From assembly GCF_033118175.1 (NCBI RefSeq), contig NC_083703.1:81621001-81685000 (forward strand): 64,000 bases of DNA, written 5' to 3'. The position numbers and the translations under genes are program-made. The number at the start of each line of letters is the position of its first letter. Position 1 is the first letter of the stretch. This document shows, one piece after another, positions 1-11,402 of the stretch. Origin of the DNA: Dama dama (lineage: Eukaryota > Chordata > Mammalia > Artiodactyla > Cervidae). The notes beneath the pieces were generated by a model. It searched no databases. It was given only the letters and a program-made list of their open reading frames with translations, and had not been told where the DNA came from.

Positions 1-1640
1 CACAGCTGTTTATTAGGTCAGAAGTCTAGGCACAGCATGGGTTAGCTGGTTCTTTGCTCTACGATTCTCAAAAGCAAGATTTTCTCAAGGTTCTGGGGAT
101 AAACCTGCTTTGAGCCTCATTCAGGTTGTGGGCTGAGTTCAGTTCCATGTGGTTGTAGGACTGAGTTTCCTGTTTTTGTTTTTTTTTTGTCAGCTGTCTG
201 CACCTTCTAGAGGCTGCCCACACTCTTTGGTTCATAGTCCCCATCCTCCGTCTTGAAAGCCAGCAATGGAGTCTGATCTGTTTTTTATTAGCTGTTGACT
301 GTGGACGAAGTGTTTAACTTCCCTTTTATGTTTATCTAAGTAATTAACTTCCTTTTGGGGTGATTGTAGGTAAAAGCAGCGATGCATATAGATGACCCAG
401 AAGGTGCTGGGCTTCTATTAAATAGTCTCTTTGAGATTTTATTATAATAACTTTTGGAGCAGGACTGGATTAGCAGGATTGAGACAGTATTAAGTGCAAG
501 GTGATATTACCATTTTATATTTTGCCTAAAACTCAAGTTAGATGAATTTTTATAGTTACCATCAAGATGCTCACAATAATAAGATCATTCATGTTCCCCC
601 AAGTGTGAAGATTTCTTATCTGCCTTGCTGTAATTTTTTCCCTTGGCTATTTTTGGATGTGTTCAAAACAAGGCAATTTCATATTAACTAAGATAATTTT
701 CTCCTTGTCTTACACTGACAGATGAACAGGAGTTAAGTCTCTCTAGGCAGGTAGTTTTCACATATCCAGCATGCATCTGGAAAGACATCACAGTGTTCCC
801 CTCTGGGACACAGGGAATCTTCCCGAAGAGCTTGGGCAGAATTCTGCTCCGTCTGGACAGAACCTGTGTTCAAGTTGAAACTAAGTGTTGTTCCTGTTGA
901 ATGGCCCATTTTGAGGCACCAAGGCTGACAGTGGGGTGCGTGTAATAAGCTAGGCTGGGAGTTGCAGGAAATGAAATTGGAGTTAATCTCATACTGGTTG
1001 TGGGACCCTGAGTCAATGAGCTGACTCTCTGACTTCCATCAGAGAAGTGTGATGTGAAATGAGTATGATATTCTGTCTCTCACAAGATGACTGAAGATTA
1101 AGCAGAGGTGCACAGACGGGCACCTGGCGTAACTCCTGGCAGGCATGAGGCAATTGTATCAACCCAAAGGGACGTGAAGAGAAGAGAAATTCACCGACCC
1201 TCAGAGCCCAGTGCAGGGAGTTCGGCTGGCTTCAGGCTCGGGGTGACCCAGAGGCCAGATGAGGATCCTAGGTTGTATCTCATAGTCCCGCTCCCTCTAG
1301 ATGGCTTCACCCTGACTCCACGTGGGTCCTCCAGGAGCCTGGGCATCTTCTCACACCATCAGCCAATAGAAGAGAAGTAGATTCTTATCAGAGGTTGACT
1401 CCGTGTCAGGAACTGCTTTGAGGACTTTGTGGAAGGCATGCAGGGTACAGATAGAATGGTGTGGTTCTTGCAAAGCCGGAAGGAGGTACTGACACTATTG
1501 GAAGACATGTGAAGTTTAAAAAAAAAAACCTAACAAAATGTGTCCAACAGAGTATTTAATTATTGCTCAAAGCAATTAAAGTAAGTCAGCTATTTGACTA
1601 TAATTAGCAATATCACTCATAATGGTGCTGAGACACAGAA
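1..1640. other. DOK5 intron sequence, nothing recognised
   Basis: No exon, SINE or LINE could be identified. The open frame at 1108-1380 has no family resemblance and is taken as chance. A T run lies at about 179-189 and an A run at 1519-1528. Confidence 0.5.
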
Positions 1641-1795
1641 CAGTGGTTCTCAACCAGGGGGTGATTTTGCCCCCAAAGGACACTGGGCAATGTCTGGAGA
1701 CATTTTTAGTTGTCACAGCATAACCTGTAGAGAACAACCCCCCACAACAAAGAATTGTCAGGTCCAGGCTCTAGCAGGCATGTCAACCATTGAAA
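1641..1795 (+). mobile_element. MER20 (hAT-type MITE)
   Basis: It starts with CAGTGGTTCTCAACCAGGGG and continues with the GATTTTGCCCC, GGCAATGTCTGGAGACATTTT and CCCCCCACAACAAAGAATT blocks typical of MER20. A middle part is missing compared with the remembered consensus. Confidence 0.85.
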
Positions 1796-1832
1796 CGGTT
1801 ACTGATACTTACGGAGCCCTTACTGTAAGGAA

Positions 1833-2044
1833 GGGGCTTCCCTGGTGGCTTAAAGGGTAAACAATCTGCCCGCAGTGTGCGAGACCTGGGTTCGATCCCT
1901 GGGTTGGGAAGATCCCCTGGAGAAGGGAAAGGCTACCCACTCCAGTATTCTTGCCTGGAGAAGTCCATGGACAGAGGAGCCTGGCGGCTACCGTCCATGG
2001 GGTCACAAAGAGCTGGCTACGACTGAGCGACTAACACTTTCACT
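1833..2044 (+). mobile_element. Bov-tA SINE, full length
   Basis: The tRNA-Glu-derived head is present (GGCTTCCCTGGTGGCTTAAA, with B box GGTTCGATCCC at 1889). The Bov-A body follows (GAAGATCCCCTGGAG, TATTCTTGCCTGGAG, CATGGACAGAGGAGCCTGG) and ends in GACTGAGCGACTAACACTTT. Confidence 0.93.
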
Positions 2045-2340
2045 TAACTACGGTAAGAAAGTTGTTGCATTAAACGTGTTATACGCACGATACCATTTAA
2101 GTCATTTGCTGGTCATATAAACCAGGGGATGTTATTATTCTCATCCTAAGAGGAAGCTTGGGCATCTGCGCAACTGATCCAAAGGCACCAGAGCAGTGAG
2201 TAAAACGTGGATTCAGAAACACACTCAGGTCTTCTTACTCCCCAACCCTAAGATCCCTAAGAAGGCTAAGTGTCACAGCTCTACTAGGTTGGGCTGGTTC
2301 TTTCTCTTAAATAATTATGTAAAATTCACTTTTAATCAGA

Positions 2341-2419
2341 GGATAACTGCTTTACGATGTTGAGCTGGGTTCTGCTATACAACGGCGTGGACCAGTCATG
2401 AGTTACATACATCCCCTCT
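2341..2419 (+). mobile_element. L1 3'-end fragment
   Basis: The stretch TTTACGATGTTGAGCTGG, TTCTGCTATACAACG and ATACATCCCC follows the end of an artiodactyl L1 3' UTR (TTTACAATGTTGTG, CTGTACAACAAAGTG, ATATATCCCC in the usual form). Confidence 0.6.
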
Positions 2420-2431
2420 AGCCTGGTTCTT

Positions 2432-2637
2432 GGACTTCCCAGGCGGCTTGACAGCAAAGAATCTGCCTGCGGTGCAGAAGACTGGGGTTCAGTCTGTGGG
2501 TCGGGAAGATCCCCTGGAGAAGGGAAGGGGCACAACAGTGTTCTTGCCTGGAAAATCCCATGGACAGGGGAGCCTGGCGGGCTGCGGTCCACGGGGCTGC
2601 ACAGAATCAGACGTGACTGAGCAGCTAACACCTTCAC
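2432..2637 (+). mobile_element. Bov-tA SINE with perfect 12-bp target duplication
   Basis: The SINE is flanked by AGCCTGGTTCTT at 2420-2431 and again at 2638-2649, which fixes both ends. It inserted at the end of the L1 fragment before it. The tRNA-like head is slightly decayed (CTTCCCAGGCGGCTTGACAG). Confidence 0.95.
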
Positions 2638-2649
2638 AGCCTGGTTCTT

Positions 2650-3904
2650 AATGAACTTGCAGAGCTAAGGAGGGGAAGGCATACTGCATAGCCAGCACTC
2701 GTGTGTGCGTAAATTATCTTAGTTTAATTCCGGAACCTCCTGTTTGTCCTTCTGATTCTGAGTGAGGCACTTTCAGTCAGGATCATTCATCTCTCCGTAT
2801 CATGACCAAAGGTGGTTAAGAGTCTTCTAGATTCCGTTTATCCCTCTCTTTTCCAATGTGGGCAAATCTAACCATACCTGTGTTTTTTTTTTTTTTTTTA
2901 AGAAATCCAGAGTTAATATATAATAGATAATAAAGTGCAATTGCACAGTTAATTACTACTCATTGCCCCCAGAGATAAAGAACAATTAGCCTATGGGGAG
3001 GGTGGGAGGCAGGGGAAGGGACACATTGCTTATTTTATTTTTGAGTGTTTTCTAGTCTTCTGTTTGTTTCTTTCCACTTGGAAGCCCTGAAACATCAGTG
3101 AAGCAGATCAGACTGGCAGGGTCTCTGATTTTTTACGGGAAGATCCAGTTGACGTGAAGTTGTAACTGCAGTAGCGTGCCCCACGGAACTGTTCTTTGAA
3201 CGTTACTGTGAAGCATGGTGCCAGGTGCCCAGTGTTTCGCTGTGAATTTCACGGCTGGCTGCCCAGTTCCCACGCCCAGCGTCAGGCCCCACCCCACCTC
3301 CTGACTGATTTAAATGGACGTCCTGGGTTCAGCGCCTGCGAGGATGGGGGAGATCAGGTCATGTGTGGCGGGACACGGTGGATGATTACCACCCCGGGCG
3401 CCTCTCTCTACCAGCTGAGGAATGTCTGTCTTGTGCTTTTGACATCATTTTAAGAGAAACTTGGAAGTTTGCCAAGAATATGTGAAAATTGACATTGCCT
3501 AGACACATTCTTTTCCTTAAATGGAGTGCATACATTTATGAAAAAGGCTTTTTTGGATGTAAAGCCATCTGAACAGTCTTGGAAAAGAAGTCATCTGTGT
3601 CTGGTGTATATCACTCTAAAAACAATAATAATTGGTAAAACGGTCTGTTTTAAGAGACTATTTAACATTTCATTGAAGAAGAAAATTTTATCTTCCTCTA
3701 ATTGATGAGTTTCAGGTTAAAAAGGACCATTATTCTAACATAAGTCTTTGGGTGTTCTCTATTTGTCTTCTTGATTCTAAGCTGCTCAGTCATCTCTCGC
3801 TTCTAAGTATTTTATAGAGCATATATTCTTTCTTCCTAAAGGATTGAAAGCAAATAGCAAATAAAATGCACTCCGTGTTTCCTACCATGTTGAATAGAGA
3901 GCTG
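2650..3904. other. DOK5 intron sequence, nothing recognised
   Basis: No repeat family or exon was recognised apart from a 17-base T run at about 2883-2899. The 85-codon open frame at 3196-3453 has no recognised homologue. Confidence 0.5.
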
Positions 3905-4030
3905 TTAAATTTTTTTAATTGGGATATAGTTGATTTACAGTGTTAGGCTAGTCTCCGGTGCATAGCAAAGGGACCCTGTTATATTTGTACAGAGAGCCAC
4001 AGTTTCTTATCCTTTTCCCCCACAGTCATT
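3905..4030 (+). mobile_element. L1M-like 3' fragment
   Basis: GGGATATAGTTGATTTACAG, a diverged AGTTTCAGGTGTACAGCAAAG block, and the following purine-poor tail match the end of mammalian L1M elements as found in ruminants. Confidence 0.55.
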
Positions 4031-4031
4031 G

Positions 4032-4240
4032 TTCTGTTTAGTTGCTCAGTCATGTCCAGCTCTTTGCGACCCCAGGGACTGTAGCCCTCCAGGCTCCTCT
4101 GTCCATGGGATCTCCCAGGCAAGAATACTAGAGTGGGTCGCCGTTTTCTTCCCCAGGGGATCTTCCTGATCCAGGGATCAGACCCGCATCTGGTGCGTTG
4201 GCTGGTGGATTCTTCACCACTGAGCTGTCAGGGGAGCCCA
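4032..4240 (-). mobile_element. Bov-tA SINE, full length
   Basis: Read on the minus strand it starts GGCTCCCCTGACAGCTCAGT (tRNA-like head), has a changed B box (GTCTGATCCCTG), and ends in the Bov-A tail AGAGCTGGACATGACTGAGC. Confidence 0.9.
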
Positions 4241-4721
4241 CGTAGGCCGTTGCAAAGTACGTAAATATGCTTGATCCACACAGTCTTGCTCAGAAGAAGC
4301 GAGATTCTTCTTTTGAAAGCAAACAGGAGCTATAGTTGTACTTATACGGCCATTCATTCTTCATTAGCATTGATCTAAGAAGTAATTATAAAAGTGACAT
4401 GCGTTTTAAGTATTCCACGAGTGGAGGCATGTGTGAAACCAGAAGGGACAGTCCCCTTTGTACGCAGGAAGTAACCTCTTCAGTCATCATCTTTAGTAGA
4501 TCATTCATCATTGCACGTCTGTTCTCTGCCAGACACTGTGCTAAGCACACAGACAAGGCCATCGTCAGATGCTTAATCAAGTCCCCTTTACCTCTGAACT
4601 TCTATGGTTTTAGCATATGAAATCCCTAAAGGAAAGGGTCACTTTCTTATGATCTTTGGGAAAAAAATTAGGCACTCATCAATGCCTCCAGTCTTGTGGC
4701 CATCTTTAAAAAAATTTAAGG

Positions 4722-4880
4722 TGTATTTTTTAAAATTTATTTATTCATCTAGCTTTATTCAGGCATCAATGACATAGAACATCACTTAAGGCTAAGATGT
4801 ACAAGGTGATTTGATACATGTATGTCTTGCAGAAGGATCACTATGGTAAGGTTCCTTAACACCTTCATCACCGGGTTACC
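4722..4880 (+). mobile_element. L1M 3' region, left part (split by an LTR)
   Basis: TTTATTCAGGCATCAATGAC, AAGATGTACAAGGTGATTTG, ATACATGTATGTCTTGCAGA and the CACCTTCATCACC block follow the L1MA/L1MB 3' UTR. The same L1 continues at 5525. Confidence 0.7.
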
Positions 4881-5524
4881 AAGAGTGTGCCTGTGGGGGC
4901 CGGCTGCTTGCAGCTCAAAAGCCAACAGGCCAGGCTGGTGGAAAGGGAAGTCTGCTGTATTTCAGATGCCGGCAGCTGTGGGGGGCAGTGAGGGTGGTGG
5001 ACGTCTGTCCAGCCCCCGCTGACACGCAGGGCTGAGAGCTTTTACAGACGGCGCTGGGGGGTGGGCGTGCCGAGCAGCGCGGTCACCTTCTCGTTGGCCA
5101 TCGGTGGCCTGACCAGCAGCATCTTGACTGTCTCACAGTCCATCTTCAGTTCCAGGGTCCGTTTGTTCCTGTTTATTTGTGGCCCACTCTCTGAACTGTG
5201 GCCCCTCACGTCCTGGGTACCGTCTGGTCATCCTGTAGTTAACTTCTCCACCTGGGGTTTTGGAACCTATAATACAGCTCACAGGATATGGCCCAGAATG
5301 TCATCTACAGCCCCTGAGGAAGAATTAAAGGTCCTTGACAATGCTTAATGACTGCATTATTATTGTTTAGTCTCCTTTGACTGTTTTCCTTTGTTTCAGC
5401 ATTTCTCACTTTTCTGATTAAACGTATTCTTTGACTAAAGTTTCCCACAGACAAAAGGCAGGCAGAGGCCATGGCTGGAGGTTGGGGGGCAGGGACCATA
5501 TGGTCCTGCTCCGTTTCAGCCTCA
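4881..5524 (-). mobile_element. Probable ruminant ERV solo LTR (BTLTR-like)
   Basis: About 640 bp of sequence unrelated to L1 interrupts a continuous L1 fragment. Read on the minus strand it opens TGAGGCTGAAACGGAGCAGG and contains the palindrome GGACCATATGGTCC (5493-5506). The far edge is CA-rich (CCCCACAGGCACA), as expected of TG...CA ends. It resembles bovine LTRs remembered by their TTTCAGATGCC and GCTTTTATAGA-type blocks. No gag, pol or env remains. A clean target duplication could not be defined, so the edges are uncertain. Confidence 0.62.
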
Positions 5525-6345
5525 CATGATTACCCCTTTTTGTGGTGGGAACACTTATGATCTGCTGTCTTCCAGGTATGCAATACAATATTTCCCACAA
5601 TGGTCCCCACGCTGTACGTTAGATCCCCAGGAGTTACCTTCCAGCTGGAAGTCTGTTCCCTTAGGCCAGCATCTCCTGTTTTCCTTTGCCCCAACCCCTG
5701 GCAACCACCTTTCTGTTCACAGTGTCTATGTGTTTGGCTGTTTTAAGATTCCACATATCAGTGAGATCACACAGTATTTGTCACTCTTTCTCTGACCTAT
5801 TTCACTTAGCATAATGCCCTCAAGGTCCATCCACGTCACGAATGGCAGGATTTTCTTCTCTTTTTTGTGACTCAGTAATAGTCCGGTGTGTTGTTTTCTT
5901 TATCCATTCATGCGTCAGTGACCCTAAGGTTATTTCCATGCCTCAGCTACTGTAAATAACGCTGCAGTGAACGTCGGAGTGCTGACGTCTCTTTGAGATA
6001 GTGATTTTACTTCCTCTGGACATATAGCAGAAGTGGAATTGCTGGTCTTTTGGCAACTCTATTTTTTGAAGAAGCACCATACCATTTTTCACAGTGGCTG
6101 TACCAATCTACATTCCCACCCACAGTGCACAAGGATTTCCTTTTCTCTGCATCCTTGCCATCACTTGTCATCTCTGGCCTTTTTTGCAGTCGCCATTCTA
6201 ACAGGTATGAGACTGTATTTCATTGTGGGTTTGATTTCCCTGATGGGCAGTGATGTTGGGCATTTTTCACCTGTTGGCCATTTGTGTGGTGAGACCGTTT
6301 TGTCACAGGTGCTGGCCCACTAGCGTATGTGAGCGCTCTGTATAT
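5525..6345 (+). mobile_element. L1M 3' region, right part
   Basis: Continues the L1 of 4722-4880 with recognisable blocks: CTGTACGTTAGATCCCCAGG, GCAACCACCTTTCTGTTC, TTAGCATAATGCCCTCAAGG, AATGGCAGGATTTTCTTCTC, GGCTGTACCAATCTACATTC and TTGGCCATTTGTGTGG. Overall divergence is high, so it is an old copy. Confidence 0.85.
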
Positions 6346-6384
6346 GACAGTGCCTCAGGGTTCCAGTAAAGGGCTAGTGAGGAT

Positions 6385-6700
6385 GAACCATCCCTTCTTC
6401 CATCACACACTCCCTGAGTGCACCCTAGGAGCTAGTGTGCCTCCAGACAGCGTGGATGTAGCAATAAATGAAACTGCTGTTCAGTTATGAAATGTACCCT
6501 CTAGAGGAGAGGAGATACAGGCAATAGCAAACTTTAAGAAAAAGTAAAATAGATGTTAGGATATGTAAGCCCCATAGGAAAATAAGGTGATGGAAAGTGC
6601 CCGAGGAGGGTACGGTTTTAAGAAGGGCGAGACCACTGGCTCTGCTCGGTCAGTGGCGTATGAATGAAGGCCTGAAAGGGCGAGGGAGTGAGCCACGTGG
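6385..6700 (+). mobile_element. L2-like ancient LINE fragment
   Basis: The layout of an L2 3' end is seen in decayed form: CTCCCTGAGTGCACCCTAGG, GATGTAGCAATAAATGAAAC, GAGGAGAGGAGATACAGGCA and an internal AAATAAGGTGATGG block. Confidence 0.45.
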
Positions 6701-7475
6701 AATCTGACGGGGGAGGAGTCTGACACACGTAGGCGGTGCTGAGGGGGACGCGCTGGCGGGAGCGTGCAGATCTGAGCCAGGCGGCCGGCAGGGCCGAGCG
6801 GGACAGGTGGAAGGGAAGCACCACATGACGGAGGCGGAGACGCGGCAGGGCCAGGCCCTGCGGGGCCCGGTGGCCACGGACAAGAGTCTGGCTTTTGGTC
6901 CTGATCACGTGGGAGCCATAGGGGGCCACTCGGAGCTGGGCAGCCGCACAGTCTGAAGAAACGGTCCCCGAGGCCGGTCTCGATGCCAAGCCGGCTGCAA
7001 GTCCAGGGGTTCCCGCACCACTGAAGGTGGAACTGTTTGCTGGGATGACTCAGCATTCACTGAGAGTGTGAAGTTCATGGTTCATTTCAGAGACGGATGC
7101 AGACTCACGTCAGCCGGGAGAGGACGGGCAGGTGGTGGGGAGCAGGGAGGCGGGTGATGTGGAGCCAGGCCTGTGCCACCTTCCCCGTCTCAGCGTGTGA
7201 CGGTCACACGGAGCTCGGCCAGCCAGGGACGTGCCCCGACCTGCGGCAGTCAGAGCTTTGGCTGGGCCTCCGTCACTCGCGTGATGGACTGAGTCATTGA
7301 TCGCCCGGGTGGGGGATCTCCATCTCCAGATGCACAGATGCCATGTGGCCCAAAGCTCGTTCCAAACCACATTGTTACTCTTTGCCTGGTCAGGAACCCC
7401 AGGCAAGACAAACCCCTGACCTCCCAGGAGCCCATGGTAAAGACCAGAACTCTTTCTGGACAAGATTAAATTCTT
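6701..7475. other. GC-rich DOK5 intron sequence, no gene recognised
   Basis: G+C-rich, apparently single-copy DNA. Overlapping open frames on the minus strand (up to 166 codons, 6556-7056) have no domain, splice context or family resemblance and look like chance in GC-rich sequence. Confidence 0.5.
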
Positions 7476-7652
7476 GACTTAGGAAAGACAGGGCAGGAGG
7501 AGAAGGGGGCATCAGAGGATGAGATGGTTGGATGGCATCACTGAGGCGTTGGACATGAGTTTGAGCAAACTCTGAGAGATAGGGAAGGACAGGGAGGCCT
7601 GGCATGCTGCAGCCCATGGGGTCCCAAAGAGTCAGACCTGATTGAGCGACTA
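7476..7652 (+). mobile_element. BovB LINE 3' end fragment
   Basis: The block GATGAGATGGTTGGATGGCA and the GACATGAGTTTGAGCAAACT and GACAGGGAGGCCTGGCATGC blocks encode the end of the BovB reverse-transcriptase frame (residues RMRWLDGIT and DREAW in intact copies). It is 5'-truncated. Confidence 0.9.
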
Positions 7653-8071
7653 ATTAATGACAAGTTCTCGGCCACACAGGGAGTGTTAAGCAACGTGGTG
7701 ACACGGTCTGGTTTCCTTTTTTAAAACTAGACTCTGTCTGGCTAAAACCAGTTAGAGGAGCATCCTGGTGATGCTCAGGGAAAGGGGCGGTGTGGCTGTG
7801 ATGACTCTGGTAGCAGTGAGTGAAAGTGGGCTTAAGTGTATTGAAGCTGAAGCCCAAGAAAGTTACTCACTGGTTGGTTGTGGGTTAGGAGAAAAATAGA
7901 GGAGTTCATAACCCCTCAGAAGCAGCTGAAACTGCAAAGCTTCCCAAAGTGGGGGCTCTGTGGAGGTAGGCTGACAGTACATCAGTTTTGGACACATTAT
8001 CGTCAAGGCTTGTTCAGCAGTTTCCCTATACTCGCTTTTCATCTCATTGGTATTAGTAAAGCTAATTAGTA
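7653..8071. other. DOK5 intron sequence between two BovB fragments, nothing recognised
   Basis: No repeat or coding similarity was seen. The interval is about 420 bp of ordinary composition. Confidence 0.5.
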
Positions 8072-8438
8072 GTGCTGGAGAAGAGTCTTGAGAGTGCTTG
8101 TGAGTCCCTTGGACAGCAAGGAGATTAAACCAGTGAGTCCTAAAGGAAATCAATCCTGGATATTCATCAGAAGGACTGATGCTGAAGCTGAAACTCCAGT
8201 ACTTTGGCCACCTGATGCGAAGAGCCAACTCATTGGAAAAAGACCCTGATGCTGGGAAAGATTGAGGGCAGGAGGAGAAGGGGGCGACACAGGATGAGAT
8301 GGTTGGATGGCATCACCAATTGGATGGACATGAGTTTGAGCAAGCTCTGGGAGATAGTGAAGGACGGGGAAGCCTGGTGGGCTGCAGTCCATGGGGTCAA
8401 AAAGAGTCAAACACGACTGACCGACTGAGCAACAACAC
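8072..8438 (+). mobile_element. BovB LINE 3' end fragment
   Basis: It runs from GTGCTGGAGAAGAGTCTTGA through CTGAAGCTGAAACTCCAGTA and GACCCTGATGCTGGGAAAGA to the terminal GACTGACCGACTGAGCAACA. The CTGATGCGAAGAG block is intact. Confidence 0.93.
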
Positions 8439-9017
8439 AGTATCTTTGAGTTTAAAAACTGAGACTAGCATTTCATTTCCAGCCGGCTCCTTATAAACAG
8501 CCATATCCGGAGGGATGAGGAAAAGTGCATCCTTGACAGAAAGACTTGGATCGAGGTCTTGGCTTAGCACAAGAAAGCAGAAAAGGAAGAAAAAAGTCAT
8601 CATCTTTCTTTGACTTTGTTTCCATGTTAAGTGTTTAAGAACAGATGCGAGTAATAAACTACCACCCTCTCTTATTCTAGCCGTGTGGCATGGCTTTGGA
8701 TAGTTCATTTTTGCCCCCACAAACCTCCAGGCCCACACACAGGAGGGTTAGAACATATATCTGCAAAGCGATCCTGATCGTGTCTGTGTGCGTGTAAGGG
8801 GACTGGTCACAGGAACTCTGGTGACGCTGAAGACGGAACCCGGGAGAGAGGATAACAAATAGCAATGCACGCTTGGGACTGGGCCTTTGTCTTCACCCTG
8901 ATCGCTTGGTCGTTAAGGTGTTGCTAACACTTCAGGACAGACACCAGCACTTCCTGGAGCTGGAGAAATGAAACACAGGATGTTTCCCACCATCGTCTCT
9001 GGGGTTTCTTTTACAGA
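8439..9017. other. DOK5 intron sequence, nothing recognised
   Basis: About 580 bp without an identified repeat, exon or motif cluster. Confidence 0.5.
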
Positions 9018-9373
9018 TCATCTTTTTTAAATTGTGTTTCTTCATTTTTAGCCGTGCCGGCTCTTCCCTGCTGCTCACACTCTGTCTCGCTGGACGGGCC
9101 GGGGCTCCTCTCTGGTTGTGGTGCCAGGCTGCTCATCGCGGTGGCTGTCTTGTTTCGGAGCGGGCTCTGGAGCGCGGGGCCTCAGGAGGAGCAGCAGGAG
9201 GCTTTAGCAGCCGTGGCTCCGGGCCCTGGGGCACAGGCTCAGCAGGTGTGGCGCGTGGGCCTGTTTGCTCCGAGGCGTGTGGGATCTTCTTGGATCAGGG
9301 ATCAAACTTTTGATCCCACATCTCTTGCCTTGGCAGGCAGATTCTTTCCCACTGAGTCACCAGGGAAACCCTC
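9018..9373 (-). mobile_element. CHR-type (tRNA-Glu-derived) SINE
   Basis: Read on the minus strand it starts GGTTTCCCTGGTGACTCAGT and passes the GATCCAAGAAGATCCCACAC and GAGCAAACAGGC blocks into a CHR body with decayed GGCTGC-type modules. It ends in an A/T-rich tail at 9018. Confidence 0.75.
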
Positions 9374-9697
9374 TCATCATAGTAGTTTTTAATTCAATGA
9401 AAGTGGATTCTTTCACTAAAGGGAAACTTCATCTCCCTGAGTTCATGATTCTGTTCTCAAGGAAGAGGTTTCCACTGCTGTGCTCTCAGGCGCCTGCCAG
9501 CCTCAGGCGTGAACGCCCCCGGCCACACGCCTTCCTCTCCCAGGCATCTGACCCTCACATCTTCGCTGTTGTCCTGGGGTGCAGTCACCCGCGTTTCCTT
9601 CTGGGCTGTGGTTGTGTCTGTCTTGTGACGTTTTCCCCGAGGACCTCATCTTCATTGGCTTTGACGTTTTAAAGAGCTCAAGTAACAGCACCCAATC
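9374..9697. other. DOK5 intron sequence, nothing recognised
   Basis: About 320 bp. No family or exon was recognised. Confidence 0.5.
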
Positions 9698-9920
9698 CTA
9701 ATTAAGTGTTTACTTGATGTCAGGTCCTTTGCTAAATATAAAACAAGATTTCCCACCGCCCTCTGAAGTTTGGGTGAGTTTATTGCTCACATTAGAAATA
9801 TGAGGCTGGCTTCAAGAGGCCAGAGGACTTGCCCAAGGTCACAGCATCCGAGGGAGCTGGGACAGGGAGGTCCTGTCTCCTGCGGCACCAGAGCAGGACT
9901 CTGCAAACTGGATGTGATCT
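9698..9920 (+). mobile_element. MIR (ancient SINE)
   Basis: The MIR core layout is present: AAGTGTTTACTTGATGTCAG, the TTTGCTAAATATA region, GAGGCTGGCTTCAAGAGGCC, then CTTGCCCAAGGTCACAGC, the best preserved block. Confidence 0.75.
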
Positions 9921-10192
9921 CCCCAAAACGCGAGGTGCTTTTAGGTGATAGAGACACCATGTCAACTGAATGTGACTCTTCCAGGGATGCGGTCATTTTC
10001 TTTCCAGTTAGCTTTTTGATTAAATTATAGAGAAACATTTCAGTGGGTTGCCTGCATGTCTTTTTTTTCCTCTTAATAACAAATTCTTCCCTTTATTAAG
10101 AAAGGGAGAAGTAACACATTTCATGCCACATGTCTTAAACAGTGCCTCTTCTAACAGTTTCTAATTTACCTGTGTTACTGAGAGGTAATATG

Positions 10193-10497
10193 AACCAGTC
10201 AATCCTAAAGTAAATCCACCCTGACTATTCATTGGAAGGACTGATGCTGAAGCTGAATCTCCACTACTTTGGCCACCTGAAGTGAAAAGCCAACTCATCG
10301 GACAAGGCACTGATGCTGGGAAAGATTGAAGGCAAAAGGAGAAGGGGGTGGCAGAGAATGAGATGGTTCGACAGCATCTCCGCCTCAGTGGGCATGAGTT
10401 TGAACAAACTCCAGGAGAGAGAGGAGGACAGGGAGGCCTGGCGTGCTGCAGCCCATGGGGTCAAAGAGGCTGAGACACTCTGACCAGTAACTGAAAA
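10193..10497 (+). mobile_element. BovB LINE 3' end fragment
   Basis: It starts CCAGTCAATCCTAAAGTAAA and includes GATGCTGAAGCTGAATCTCC and GGACAGGGAGGCCTGGCGTG. The divergent CAGCATCTCCGCCTCAGTGG shows it is older than the copy at 8072. Confidence 0.92.
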
Positions 10498-10897
10498 GTA
10501 AGCAAACTCTCAGCTTGAATCTTTGACAGGAGGCCCTAAACAGACGGTAATGACTTACTAGCTTTATTTTCACTGTATTTATGTTCTTGTCTACTTTCAA
10601 TTTATGGCAGAGCCTACTGGTTCATGATATGGATTTGATCATTCCATTTACAACATATTTGTTTAATAGAAAAAAAATGAGTCGATTTAAAATATTGAGT
10701 AGGAGATACAAAGGTTTGACAAGCAAGAGAAAGTTGTGTATTGATGTTCACAGAGCTGTCCCCTGCTCAGAAGCCCGAGTGGCGTGTCTTGTGTCTGCCG
10801 CATGGATTCCATGTGTCAAGGAGGCCTGGGTCCAGTTCTCAGTAACTCCTTTCCTCGTCCTGCCTGCTGTCTCCTCATCTATGCTGCAGTTACTTTG

Positions 10898-11107
10898 TTC
10901 TCTTGCTCAGTTGCTAAGTCATGTCTGATTCTTTTGTGACCCCGTGGACTGTACCCGCCAGGCTCCACTGTCTGTGGGATTTTCCAGGCAAAAATACTGG
11001 AGTGGGTTGCCATTCCCTTCTCTAGGGGATCTTCCCGACCCAGGTATCGAACCTGAGTCTCCCACTTGGCAGGCAGATCCTTTACCATCTGAGCCTCCAG
11101 GGAGGCC
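10898..11107 (-). mobile_element. Bov-tA SINE, full length
   Basis: The minus strand reads GGCCTCCCTGGAGGCTCAGA (head), GGTTCGATACC (B box) and the complete Bov-A body ending in AATCAGACATGACTTAGCAA. Confidence 0.93.
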
Positions 11108-11289
11108 CCCTACAGTTATTTATTGGGCAACAGATATAGGCCAAGGCCTGTGGTGCGTCCTGGCGGAAAAGCTGTGAGTGAGTCAGAAAACAGTCTTCAT
11201 CCACGGGGAGCTTCCATTCACATGCTTTGTGCATTCCTTGTGTGACATCTAATACTTTTAATAAATTCAAGTGACAGTCACTATCATTA

Positions 11290-11402
11290 TAGTTACTTTT
11301 CAAATGGACAGTGCAGGCCTAGGGAGGTTTACGGACACGCCCCAGGCCTCAAAGCTGGTGAGGGGCAATCCCAGCCAGGTAGTCTGGAGCCCGGGTCTTT
11401 AC
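11290..11402 (+). mobile_element. Possible MIR fragment
   Basis: GGCCTAGGGAGGTTTACGGA, the CCAGGCCTCAAAGCTGGTGA block and AATCCCAGCCAGG follow the 3' half of MIR, in decayed form. Confidence 0.4.

Noticed and set aside
1833..2044. tRNA gene suggested by A- and B-box-like sequence (also at many other SINEs)
   Set aside because: The tRNA-like heads cannot fold as intact tRNA and are followed by the Bov-A body, so they are SINE promoters, not tRNA genes.
6556..7056. 166-codon frame on the minus strand
   Set aside because: Low stop density from GC-rich DNA. Three overlapping frames compete, and no domain or exon borders are present.
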